Source: Ectocarpus siliculosus (Eukaryota > Sar > Phaeophyceae > Ectocarpales > Ectocarpaceae). From it: a DNA stretch of 64,000 nucleotides. A program made the position numbers and the translations under genes. Below are positions 35,901 to 47,000 of the stretch, in pieces; position 1 is the first letter of the stretch, and each line of letters begins with the position of its first letter. The DNA lies in contig FN649726.1 of the NCBI GenBank assembly GCA_000310025.1, positions 1-64,000 on the forward strand. The letters are read 5' to 3'. A model generated the notes under the pieces. It was not told the DNA's origin and did not search any database. It worked only from the letters and a program-made list of their open reading frames with translations.

Positions 35901-38002
35901 AGGCCATTTTTTCGACAGTTTGGATATACTCGCCTGGTAGCGTATGAAACAACGCTATGAGACGCGGTCCTGCGAATCACGGCTTTCTTCACCTTGCTTG
36001 GCCGTTCCAACCACCAGGCTCCCGCTGCCCCCCCGACATCAACACCACCACCAAATGGTCTCCGGAGCACGGCAACATATATTTACAGTACTGGGGGCCC
36101 TGTATATTGCCGGTCGAATAGTGCCAGGTGCCCGGTATAGTACCGGTGTTTTCGGCTTGCACACACTGAAGTACCAAGTCGTTCTGTACTCTGAACAGTG
36201 CCGCTGTCGGTATATAGTAGTGCCGGTTAAATATCTGGACATATACCGGCACTATACAGTGCCCACTACTGTACAACAAGGTCGCACACCTCGAAGAAGG
36301 TGCCATCCCCTCCGACGACCACGATGCCGTCCAAGTCGTCCAAGCTTCCCACGGTCGAGCCGCCACCCCCCCCCCCGGCTGATGCGCCCCTCGTTGCATC
36401 GGTGCTGCTGTTGTCGCCAGCGTTCGTGATGATCTCCGCTAGCTCGCCCCGTCGTGTGGAGAACACTACGTTGGCGGTAGTCATGGCTTGCTCCAGCATC
36501 GGCCTGGTTTTGGGGTCAAAGTTTCACGACGCGTGGTTGGCCAACGGGGACGGATCATGGGGCAGCTATGCCTAGTGGAGAGCGGGGCAAGAGGAGGTTA
36601 GTAACATTTACCATCGGGCAGCATCAAGGAGCGGGGCATAGGGCTGCTGCTGCAGCCGTACCTTACACACATCGAACCGCGACTTGTTGGCTGGTTGGAA
36701 ACGGTCCTGTCTGTTTTGTGCACGAAGCGACAGCGGTCGTATGCATGACCAAACGACGGAAACGAAACCTGCAGACATTGGAGCGTTCTATAGAATCGCT
36801 TCGCCGGCAGGGAGATACCCAACACGCAACCCCTACAAACGCGCCACGCTTTCAAACCATAGACACGGTAGTCCTCGAAAATTCCAACTCGACATAATCA
36901 ACAGGGGCAACACCCAATCACCCCATGTGCAGCGATTGCATTTAACAGAGTGCAGCGAAGACTCGTAGCAGCAGAGCACATCAATAGGCATGCCAATTCA
37001 AAACAGACGCATCAGGCCACTCGGCGCCGTTCCTTGCGACAGACCTGAGGGTCTTCTCCCATGTAGACCTCGATTCACCCGTCCCGCTAACCGGGTTGAC
37101 CAAGACCAGCAGTCGTCGGCCTGGCCCCCTGTTGCCTCTCTCCAGATCTTCCTCCCGCCCTTGGCTCTGCCTGAGACGGTTGTTGATCTCCGTGGCCCAG
37201 TGCTGAGCCGTGTCAGGATCGGACGCCAGCCACGTCTGATGGGTGGCTCTTCTTTTGTTTTTTCGACATGGCCTGCGCCCAAAGGATTGGGCGGGACGGA
37301 GGGGGGAAGGAAGGGAGGAGAAGCAAGAAAACAACAAGCGAGAAAGGGGGGCACGTTTTGAATGGAGTCAATGTACAAATCTCTAATGTTGCTGCCGCCG
37401 TCTGGTAGTATTGCCAAAAGGGGAGCCACAAATGAATTTCGGTCGCCGGAACTCCCCTAGTGCATTGCGCATGAAGGAGGGTACGCGACCATGCTCCTGG
37501 TGCCCCCTAAGCCTGAGGAGCAGCTACATCAGGCACAGACGACAACCCTTGCTGTTTTCAACTCTGCGAGACTGGATGGTGCGATCAAAATCCACAACGC
37601 GAGTCGTGCGGCAGCAAGGGAGGAGGGCTCGAAGGAACCATTGTGCCTCCGCCCACCGCTTCAAGGGCTTGAGCTACTAGGAAGGGGTAGGCGTTACCGC
37701 TACAAGCAGACAACTACACACATTGAACTCACCCGCCCCTGCCAGTGCACCCCATCTCCTTGCCCTCGCCGCTCGCGACGTACGCGAAGACCTGCAACTG
37801 GTGCACGATACCCCCACGCCCGTTGATACCCCCCCCCGCTCGTTGTCCTCCGCCCGAGGCAGGAGCGGGTCCCGCCTTGGCTCCGACAACGTCCGCGAGG
37901 CTCAGGATAAGCGGCGCTGAGTCTTCCTTGCCGCTGGCGGCATAATACTCTAGGGATGTTGAGGTCAAGCACAGCGGCCGGGTCTTGTGGTCTCGCAGCG
38001 AC
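32223..38002 (-). CDS. SPHK: Sphingosine kinase (nine exons seen, 5' end missing)
   Basis: Minus-strand exons: 38002-37733, 37272-37045, 36503-36290, 35774-35673, 35313-35165, 34319-34163, about 33473-33321, 32878-32768, 32456-32223, all in phase (538 residues). The first exons give a PH-like N-terminal region (LCLTSTSLEYY ... QTWLASDPDTAQHWATEIN). The diacylglycerol-kinase-type catalytic core follows: RRLLVLVNPVSGTGESR, then GIVVVGGDGTFFEV with the nucleotide-binding GGDGT, then LGIVPAGSGNGLAKT. The sphingosine-specific part is very typical: FLAAKGQTKAMDL, FLNVGWGMISDVDIESE, AYRWMGSLRFTVGT, YRGRISFLPD, GDGLIDLFFIKKG, RVRAFRIEPL and ITVDGELVDY. It phosphorylates sphingoid bases to their 1-phosphates. 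The start codon lies upstream of 38002 and was not identified. The exon at 33473 could start at 33476. Introns hold a MITE, a GTT run and telomere-like repeats. Confidence 0.93.
32913..32990. repeat. GTT microsatellite in a kinase intron
   Basis: More than twenty GTT triplets, 35 bases upstream (on the minus strand) of the exon starting at 32878. Read on the minus strand it is an AAC run in front of the acceptor. Confidence 0.9.
33957..33972 (-). repeat. Short telomere-like CCCTAA tract
   Basis: Two and a half CCCTAA units within an intron of the kinase gene, next to a separate tandem array. Confidence 0.6.
33978..34125. repeat. Three diverged units of about 49 bp
   Basis: The motif ccgatcc ... 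tatccagtatgtttg ... gaaaac repeats three times in the kinase intron that ends at 34163. Confidence 0.75.
36086..36271. mobile_element. MITE with CAGTACTGGG terminal inverted repeats and TA duplication
   Basis: This 186-bp element starts CAGTACTGGGGGCCCTGTATA and ends in the near-complement (TATACAGTGCCCACTACTG). It is flanked by TA on both sides (36084-36085 and 36272-36273), the expected Tc1/mariner-type target duplication. An internal palindrome (tagtgccggt ... accggcacta) lies at 36214-36255, with related ccggtata motifs elsewhere in the element. It sits in the sphingosine kinase intron just downstream of the GGDGT exon. It has no coding capacity. Confidence 0.8.
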
Positions 38003-38570
38003 CTGGTTGTTAACAATAGTTGCAGTAGTTGGAGGAGTCGCACATCGGCTTGAGCAGCGGCGTTGGGCGCGAAGTCCCACCGCAACGTTTGCCAAACTGG
38101 ATGGCGGGTACCCTACTTGGCATTGGCATGTTTTATTCGCGAGCCAGAGCATTTCCGGGACAATCGCCGTCAAAGCGGTGGCACTGGTGTGCTCGGTTGT
38201 AACCCTACGCGTCCACACCCGAAGAAAGAAAAATAAATATTCATCGGCACCGCTGACCGCGACACCACTCAAGAACTTGGCAGTCAAGGGGTTCTTAACA
38301 AGCGATCTTGATTTGGCTGATTTTGAAACGACCGAGGGAGCACCGAAACCATTAATCGTAGGCGAGACTACACGACTAATACTATAGCGGGGAAGTTGTG
38401 TGCAACAAAAACAGGTCCGGTGTTTCGTAGACACTTGTTCCTAGTCGACTTCCACGTTCTTTCTCTCTAACCAAGACACTTTTTCCCACCTCTTGTTATT
38501 TCAAGTCAAAATATGTGACATAGCCGGTGCTCCAATAGGGCCATTGCATGGCGGAGTCCCACTTGAACAT

Positions 38571-39519
38571 CTATTCCAGACGATAACATCCACGGATCAA
38601 CGATGTGCGTAATTCGACACCATGGTCCCGGCAACAGATCTGGGCGTACCAGTGTGCATGACGCTGCTCCATTTTGTCTTCTACCGATTTGGCATCGAAC
38701 GGAAACACTTGCGAGAAGTTTGGATAAGCACCGATCATGTCGCCCGGTAGCTTCCTGTGTCTTAATTCAGAGTAACGGAACTCTTTTCCAGCTTGATTTG
38801 AAAGAAGGTAAACGGACATAGACCGCGTATGGCTGCGTGATAAAGACAAGCCCCAACCCACTGCTTGTGCGACACGACCATAGTTTTTTTTTCTTGGGGA
38901 ACACTTGGGGCTTCGGGCGAACCTCGTGTGATCGCCGGGTGCTTTAGAGATACATATGTCGGTCGTTTCTACTTGGTCAACATCGGTTTTCGTCACAAGT
39001 GAAGACTTTCAACATTTCGAAACACTAGAAACGTAACCCCGGCCCCATGACTACAAAGATCTCAGCGCGGACTTCTTTGGCCTTGGTCTAGGAGATAGCT
39101 CCTAACCTAACACCAGGTCCTCCGACCGATCCTGCCCGATCCTGGACCCGTCCGAAGGATCGGGTGGTTTCCGGCGAGAGATCGGACAGACTACAACAGT
39201 AGACTACAGCAGTATCTCAAACCAACAACCAAATCATTGATCAAAGCAATCAATGGTGTTCAATGGGTTCACCCGAGATACGAGATGCGATTAATATCTA
39301 TGTATCACCACACCTGAAGCTTCGATCGTCTTGTAGAATACACCGCTTGCACTGCTGCTGCTCCTCTTCGTGATGATGATGCTGGTCGCCGCTGCTGCCC
39401 AGCAAAGACGTCGACGGGGGGACATCCTCCACCGCCATCACGACAGCAAGCCTTCGGTGCAACCGAACAAGATTGCACACGAATATACAGCACACCAGGA
39501 GTAGAAGTCTCCCGGGCAT
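38571..39519 (-). CDS. Two-exon secreted or signal-anchored protein, function unknown (129 aa)
   Basis: Exons 39519-39314 and 38754-38571 on the minus strand. The first ends at AG|gtgtgg (phase 2), the second begins after gacacag with G, making AGG; total 390 nt. Residues 4-16 (RLLLLVCCIFVCN) form a signal peptide or anchor. A His/Glu/Gln run (HHHHEEEQQQ) and CKRC follow. The second exon encodes RKLPGDMIGAYPNFSQVFPFD, then an acidic helix, a HAHWYAQICCRD stretch and a basic end. I recognise no family. An in-frame upstream start at 39663 exists; the 39519 ATG is preferred because it puts the hydrophobic segment at the N terminus. Codon use is less biased than in the kinase. The whole model rests on one junction. 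Confidence 0.4.
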
Positions 39520-41041
39520 GCGCACGCTTCCTTTCGTGCTGGAGAGCTGCTGCTGTTGCCATCCACGCCTGGCGAGTGCTCGGAGGGTTTCTCCTTCCGG
39601 GTTCACGTTGCCAGGAAGGCTTTTTCGCTGGGGCGGGAGGAAACGCACGGTCCCGTGTCCCATATGGTCCTGCTCATCGGTTAGTCCTAAAGAGTTACTA
39701 TCAATGTGTAACCAAGGCTCGAGTGAGCGCTCGCCCGCATGTCCGGTTTATTGATGACCATCGAGGAACGTGCTTTCGAGAGCGAAGCTATTATGTAAGG
39801 CGAAGACTATCACCGAAGACTATCATCTTTGTCGGTGATTGATGGTGATACCAAAATATTGATGTGATGCAGAGCTGTGTACATGCAATTTACAATTTAC
39901 ATGTCAAGGGGCGCTGCGGGCAAAAAAATGATTCTGTAAAAATAAAAATGGTTGTCGGCATACCTCTCAACGGATCTCTGTGTTGCTCTCCCTTGCTCCT
40001 TCCACACGTCACATTTCTTCGGCATTGTAGTGCGCCTGTGTCAACGCTGCCCGAGCTCGTGTGGTATCGATCTTCGTAACGGGTGACAGAGCTATCCGCG
40101 ACAGAAGACGGGCCACTATTAGGACTGGCGTACCAAAGGTGGTGAGGTAAGGTTCTCCTGTTTGCATACACATAAGCATACGTGCTGTCTTTTTTCTTTT
40201 CTTTCAAAGTCTCCTATAAACCGAGTTACGAGCCGTTGCGAGGTGGAGGTCCGTTGCTACACCATACACCCCATCACGAAACACCGATCGTCGTGTTCCG
40301 CACGGCCACCCATAAGGTGTCTAGCTTCACAGTGTCATCCAAAGCTTCCGCGTAAACCCGCCGTGTGCGTGAATGTATACCTCTCTCACCAAGTGACAGA
40401 CCAAGTCAGATTTTTTAATTCGTCGTCATTCCAGAACCACAACTTTCAACTCTTCACCCTCACAGCAGTTGTAGCGGTTCAGCACACACGACCGCGTACC
40501 CGTTACCTCCCCTGCCTTTGTTCGGAAACATGACGTTGCCGGTCAAAGCTTTTGGGCTTCTAAGGGCCGGGAACATGCGCATCACCGTCGAGTAAAAGCT
40601 GAAAAGAGAAAAAGAGTTGTGTGTCTCACTGATGGTCTGTCGGCTTTTTTTTTTTTTTCTGGTACAGCGTCCTGCCGTCCTGCCCGCTCTCTCGCGGTCT
40701 CTCGGTGCATACAGCAGTATCAGCCTATCCCGCTCTCTCTGGCCTCCATTCCTCTTCTGGTCGGTAGGCTGATGTGCATTGTACCTCCGTGTTTGCATCG
40801 AAGTATCAGTGCTCTTCGCATCTACAGCAGCTCAGCCAAGATTTGTCACGCGTTGCTGACTGCTGTGTATCGTTTTCCCTCCATTGCCGGTGTATGTAAC
40901 GGGTGCGGCGGGCGGCGCGTCGGGATTAGGATCTCTGGGCGAGCATTCGGGCGCGTCAACAGGAACACTGCTGCTGCTGCGGTTGTTGGCATTGCCTAGG
41001 CGAAATCTTGGAATCCACTTGGAGCCAGACCTAGAGAAGGA
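39520..41041. other. Divergent intergenic region
   Basis: It lies between the secreted-protein gene (-) and the coiled-coil gene (+), so it must hold both promoters. It includes a dispersed repeat (39675-39720), a poly-T run at 40646-40658 and one TACAGCAGTA motif at 40710. No further gene is supported. Confidence 0.5.
39675..39720 (+). repeat. Dispersed repeat, copy 1
   Basis: The sequence catcgg, tagtccta, gagttacta, then tgtaaccaaggctc recurs at 63643-63694 in the same orientation with small indels. Confidence 0.65.
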
Positions 41042-44000
41042 ATGCCTCCGGAGCCAGAGCTTGCACACCCTTCCTTCTCCCGGCGGGCCAGCAACACCTC
41101 GGCGGCGTCGTCGTCGTCCAGGACATCTTCGGCAGAAAAGGCTCACGCCAAGTCTCTCAGGAACGCTGGGAAAGAGGTTCGTGCGCGTTCGATCGACCCG
41201 TTGGTCTCTTTAGTTCTTTCTACGCAACGGCGACAAGAGACCAGTTGCACGCATATATGCATAGATGCGTGAAATATGAACAAATGATTACAAGTGTTCG
41301 AATGAAGCAATCAATGTTTCGTGCACACGTGTATTGTAGTGTATGCGTCTGAAAGCCGGAATTTGGGGGCAAACATTCCCTCATGTTGGTAAGCTGGATG
41401 TTGTGTGTACAGCAGTGCTGCTGGCGTACGTGGCGTAGCCGGTTGCCATCGTTTGGTGAGCTCAAAATTCTGTGTGTTGTAGTGCTCTCCTCGCGGAATC
41501 ACGGGCGGTACTGAATGTTGCTGTCAGGTCGTGCATTCGCAAGTGTTTTCAGTTGTTTGTTGCGTCACGCCACTTCGTTCATTTTTCATCGATCGGTATG
41601 GGACTTGGATCGCGCGCTGCGCGTAGGGAGTTGTTTGACCGTGGTCCTGCTAGCCTTTGCGCCACCCGTACATAGATGCTCCTGCAATGCGTTGTATGCG
41701 TGCGATACCTTGTGGTGCTTTTTTTGGTACGGAAACAACACGAAATCATTTCCACTGGTATGAAGTGGTAGCTCGTACTGATGCCGTATTGGTGCTGGGA
41801 ACGGTAAATGGCGACTGCTTCACACGCTGAAGGAAAAAGGAGAAAAAAGGCGTGTGGCTGCTGTACTCAAGCGTTTCCCCCCGTAGGTTGTGACAGCAGT
41901 CCGCTGCGTCCGCGTCTTTCCTGGGTTACGAACTTCGCCAGACAATGAGTCTTCACCATCATGTGTGCATCGGGTTGAAAATGTTGTTCGTCGTACATTC
42001 AGCAGTTGTTGTTGTAAAGGATGTTCTCCGGGTGGGCGGTAATTCGTGTAGCTAACGAATCCCGCTGGCAGTGGAAAGAGCGATACAATCATCACGGAGA
42101 CAGCTGGAGAGTGCCGGGCTTCGCCACATGGTGTGTGTATGTGTGCAGACAGCGGCTGACGCAGCTGCGCACGGGTTCTGTGTGGCTAGGTTTCACAACT
42201 CCCAATAGCAACAGCAACGTCATTGTTGTGCCCTGCGTTGGGTTGGGACCTACGCTGCTATGTCTTGCCGAGGTCCGTTCGCCGCCACTGCCGAACCCTT
42301 CCTTAGATTTTGCTGTCTGATCGACCCAAGCTCTATCCTCCAGTTTTTATTTGAGTTGCCGGTACTGGCCCGCCGAGGCATGCTTCTTCTCATCTAGACT
42401 GGGTTCGCCACTATCCGCACTAACGCCGGTGGCACTTGATTAGTGCCGGTTTGTTCGTCGAGAGTTGCCTGTACAACTGCCGGCCTGCCACTTTATGCCA
42501 AGAACAGGCTTCCACCCACTGCTGTGCTCCAGCGTGCAGAAGTCCACACTACTGGCTTGTCGTCTGAACTGAAGTCTCGTTCCCGCCGCCGTTGACGCTG
42601 TTGCTCCTGCCTGTTCCTTCATCGGAAGGCGTTCTTGACGGTGGTGAGGGAAACAGTGCAAGAGCTTGGGCTTGACGCGGCCAACGAAGCCATCGAAGAG
42701 GAGGCAATCAGGATGGAGGAGATGCAAACAAGGTACGCATCCGCTCATGTGTGTATGCGGGGGGGCACCCCTGCGCACATTCCTGCGTGCAATTCAACGA
42801 AATGAAAGTGCTCGCGGGTTGTCTGTTGGTGGCCCAATGGCAGTATTTGGCTTCTGTCGTTGTGTGCCCTGCGGCTTCTTTTTGCGTGAGGTCGATTTTA
42901 TGCTCGTGTTCACCGGCACTTTAGCAGATTCGAGACTGCAAGCTTGAACTGTTCAAGATCATCGAGGCGAAACATGGCTTACCCCCGCACCCCTTCCCTC
43001 CCTCCCGGCAACCCCTCGACCGCCCCTGCCGAAGGCGCTCCGGCAGCAGTCGATCGTTCCATCACAAACGAACCGCGAGCCGCGGCAGCAACCATGATCT
43101 CATCACCCCAACGTCGCACGGCCGGCCCGGCCTCGGCGCCAGCCAAGACTCGGCCTGCGGCTCTCCATTCCGGTCCTCAACGTCCTCCCGCACAGCGGGG
43201 AGCGGTCGGCGCTCTAGCACCGGAGGGCATCATGGCGTTGGCGTTGATACCGCCGAGCCGTCAGAGCGCCGGCGCCGCCGGCATAGGAAGTCGTCTATGG
43301 CGCAGGGGGAGGGGCAGTCGATCGTCGCCGCGGCGATGGCCAACTTCGGAGGTGGTGTCGATGCTAACCCCGGTGCCATCCCAGAGGAAGGGAGAGTCTT
43401 GTCGAGGTCGTTCCAGGGGTCCGATTCTGCCGATCCGGGGGATGATTCGGCTGCTGCTGAGGCTGCGGTGGGTAGGCCGGCGGCAGCGGCGGCGGAGGGG
43501 GGAGGCGAGGCGACGTCGTTCCGGAACACTGCGGAGACGATGGAGGACGACGAGAGAGAGACGCTGTTGGCGTTGCTCACCGGGGCGTACGGCCAGGTGG
43601 GTGGCTGACGGGAGGGATAGAGGGTGTGTGTGTGCGCGTGTTTCGGAAGGAAGGGGGAGTGAGCGAGACGGACTTCACTGACTGGCAGATAGAGAAGACA
43701 GACAGACAGTCGAACAGAGAGAGGCAGGCGGACGGACAGGCAGAGACATGACACAGTAGAGGCAGACACACTACATTCCTGCATGGTTGCACGTTCTCAC
43801 GTACAGTAGTCCCGTCAACTAGGATGGCTCATTCTTACGGTGTTGGTTGCCCACCAATCAACATGCTCCTCACCACGATGCTGGTGACCCCAAACGATAT
43901 CAGGTGAACGACCTCACGGACGAGCTCAAGATATCACTCGACAAGCTCAACGATACGGAGAAGGAACTTAAGGCGGTAAACGCTGCCCACGCCAAGCTGC

Positions 44001-47000
44001 AGGCCATGCCCAACCCATCCCCTACATGTGAGCCGGCGGGAGAAACGATAGTTTGTTGTGGTTGCTGCTGTTGTTGTCGTGTTGGTGTGAGGCCGGGGAT
44101 GGAGAGAGGCCTACGGCTTAGCAGGCACGACAGACACATCACCCGGGGTAGTCGTCTTTGTTGTTGTCGGGCGTTGAGCAGTTGGCGACCTCGAGGGCTG
44201 ATGCCTGTCGAACATTCCATCCCCCCCGCCTAACCTGTTACCAGTTCTGCGAGCAAGCGTGATCGGCAGGCAGCACCGGCCCTTTGCTTTGACTCCTCTG
44301 CGACCACGCTTCGCTGCAACCATACGAGCAGATGGTTCCCTCATCCCTTGACATGACCCGGCCTGCCCTCTCCTTGCACGAATCGCTTTTTTTTTTGTTT
44401 CTGTACCCCCAGCTTTAAACGGCCAATCAGGCGCGCACGCAGAGGGAGTTACCCCGAAGCGATCTCCCGTTTCGAAGCTGCTCAAGGATGTCTTCCCGAA
44501 CGACGAGGTAGGCCTCGCTACAGTGATATAATAGTCCATGGCGGAGATCCCCCGCTCTCACGCTACGCGACTTGTGTCCCATTTCCCTTGACTGCTGTGG
44601 TGGTGAGAGTTTCTTGATGACTTGAACGTTGGAAGCATGCGTGCTTGGGATCATCATCGTTGTGACCGGTCAGCCTGGTGTCCACATCGCCGGCTATGTG
44701 TGTCTCCTCTCGTCGGAAAAGCTGTGCCTGCCCAGCGAAGCATTCGATTCCTGCGCCACTGCTGTGTCAGGAGTATGGCCTGCATGCAAGGGAACCCGAA
44801 GCGAGCGCTAGCTGCTGCAAGTTGATCTTGTCGCGATGAACGATCATTTGTTTTATTCGGTTTTATGTGCATACGTGGAATATGTGTCTTAATCGCGGTG
44901 CGTTGTCGTGCATGACAGGGCGGGAGGTCTACGCCGGCCGCCGTTAGGCAGCTGCAGGTGGAGGTGCAAAGGCTGAGACAGAGGAACGCTCAGGCTCATT
45001 CCAAGGAGGAGAAGTACAAGTCCGAGATCGCCCACTTGAAGAGGTAGGGAGGCGACGGCGGCATACGCAAGAGAGAACCGGGGGGGGGGGGGGGGGGGCG
45101 AATATTGAAACATCATATAGTTTCAGCAAAGATGGTCAATGTGCAGATGGATAGCTGAGTCAACAAAAGAGAAAATGGAAATGAGGAAAGCACAGATAGA
45201 GAGAGGGGCGGGGGGTGGGGAGTGAAACGTGGCACTTGAACCCTTTGTGAGAGCGCCTGAACTAAGATGCGGAACATTGAACAGGATGCTCGTTGGCACC
45301 CTTATTTGTTCGTGCCCGTTACCGAGGGTCGACCCCGTCTCTGGGACGGTACTTTTTGTGAAACTGGAAAGGTATGTATCTCTTCTCATCCCAGGCCATT
45401 TCCCGTCGTCCCCTCCCCTTCCTGTCCCTCGTGGCATTGTTTTCGGCGGGTGTACAGGCTGATGGCGGTGATGGAATCGCAGGTCGCCAACGCCGACCCG
45501 GACCTCGCTAGCGCCAACTCATCCCGCAGCCGTTCTGCGAGACAGATGTGAGTGCTTGGACCTAACCTCGCCGCCGTTTTTCTGCTGCGCGCAACATGCT
45601 TGTTGGTATCGAGGAGAGTCTAAAAATTTCGTCCTTGTTTTTTAAGTGTCCACTGATTGTGCCCTTTTAGTGTGTTGCAACAGGACGACAAGGTTTTTCG
45701 GGCTGCGGTTTCTTGTTTCGGGCAGTTTCGGTGTTTGCTGCAGGTGTTGGCGTGTTTTCTGCCTTGTACATGGAAGAGTAGGATGCCGATCATGGCCTCC
45801 ATATCGCAGTTTTTTTTTTCTGTTTTTTTTCTCCGTCTGACCCCCGGCATCAGCAACGAAGCAACGGAGCTGGCCAGGAAAGACAGGTGTTCATGTATTG
45901 TTTAACGTTTGGTGGCCCCGGGAACGACCATCGTGATGCACACATACCCCCCCCCCCCCCTCCCGCTTCTCGTCTTGGCGAATTTGGCGCGCGGAAACCT
46001 TACGCCGGTTTGACTCCGATATCGTTCACTGAACGGGAGCCGCCACGCAACGCCGGGTGTCTCGACACACTATCTATTCCTTAACCTCTCGCCACGCACG
46101 TCTCCCTCTCTCGTTCGTTGTCCCTTGCTGCTGCCTCCGCAGGTCGACGGCCGGTGGCGCGCACTCGCAGGACGGGGCGACCAAGCCGCTCGTGGCACGC
46201 GTGGCCGAGCTGGAAGAGAAGCTCGTGGTCTGCAGCATGGAGAACGCGACGGCGAAGCAGGTCGGGAGCAAGCAATCAAGGAAAAGGGGGCGAGGGAGGG
46301 AGATTGCGCAGGGTTTTGTTTGGGCCTAGTTTGTGGCATTTGGCGGTTGTTGCTCCCCCCCCCCCTCCATCCGCTGTGCGCACCCCACTGGTGCTTACAT
46401 AACCCGGTTCGTTTTTGTTGACACGGAGGGGGGGGCGGGGGGGGCTATTGTGTCCCCTGTATTGCCGCGTTTTTCGTGATACCACAATACGGGCACCCTC
46501 CCAAAACATGTGTTAGCGCGTGTTGCTAGCGTGGGTGACCTCTCAATACCATATTGATGCCCCAGGTTCGATGCCATTACAGCTGCGGAATTGCTCCATG
46601 CTGAATCATGACCTATACGCCGTAGGTGGATTGGATTCCGTGTGTTGGCGTGTGGTGCTCCACCTGAATTCTTCGCATGCTGTTGCAATTTGTGATACTT
46701 GCGTTCATCGTGCATGCTTCACCGAGTTAGTGCCAAACGCGATTGGTAACTCCACGATCTCAATCAAGGTCATGCATGGTGCTACACTTGGTGATGGTGT
46801 TGCCGCGGAATGGCACGACCCAAACGCCGTCGATGTACTCTCATGTCATGCTCTCCTTTCCCGATCCGACGCCATTCAACAGGAGCACCTGACGTCACAG
46901 CTGGCAAGCCAGAAACTTGAGAAGACTCTGCAGAAGCTGAGGCACGAGCTGGCCAAATCTCGAGCCATGAACGACCTCCTCCAGAACGAGGTGCGGAGGA

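Noticed and set aside
37700-38434. 244-codon minus-strand frame over the kinase N-terminal exon
   Set aside because: The kinase exon 38002-37733 uses another frame, which has the PH-like sequence and a phase-matched donor. Whether its upstream part belongs to the kinase 5' end is unknown.
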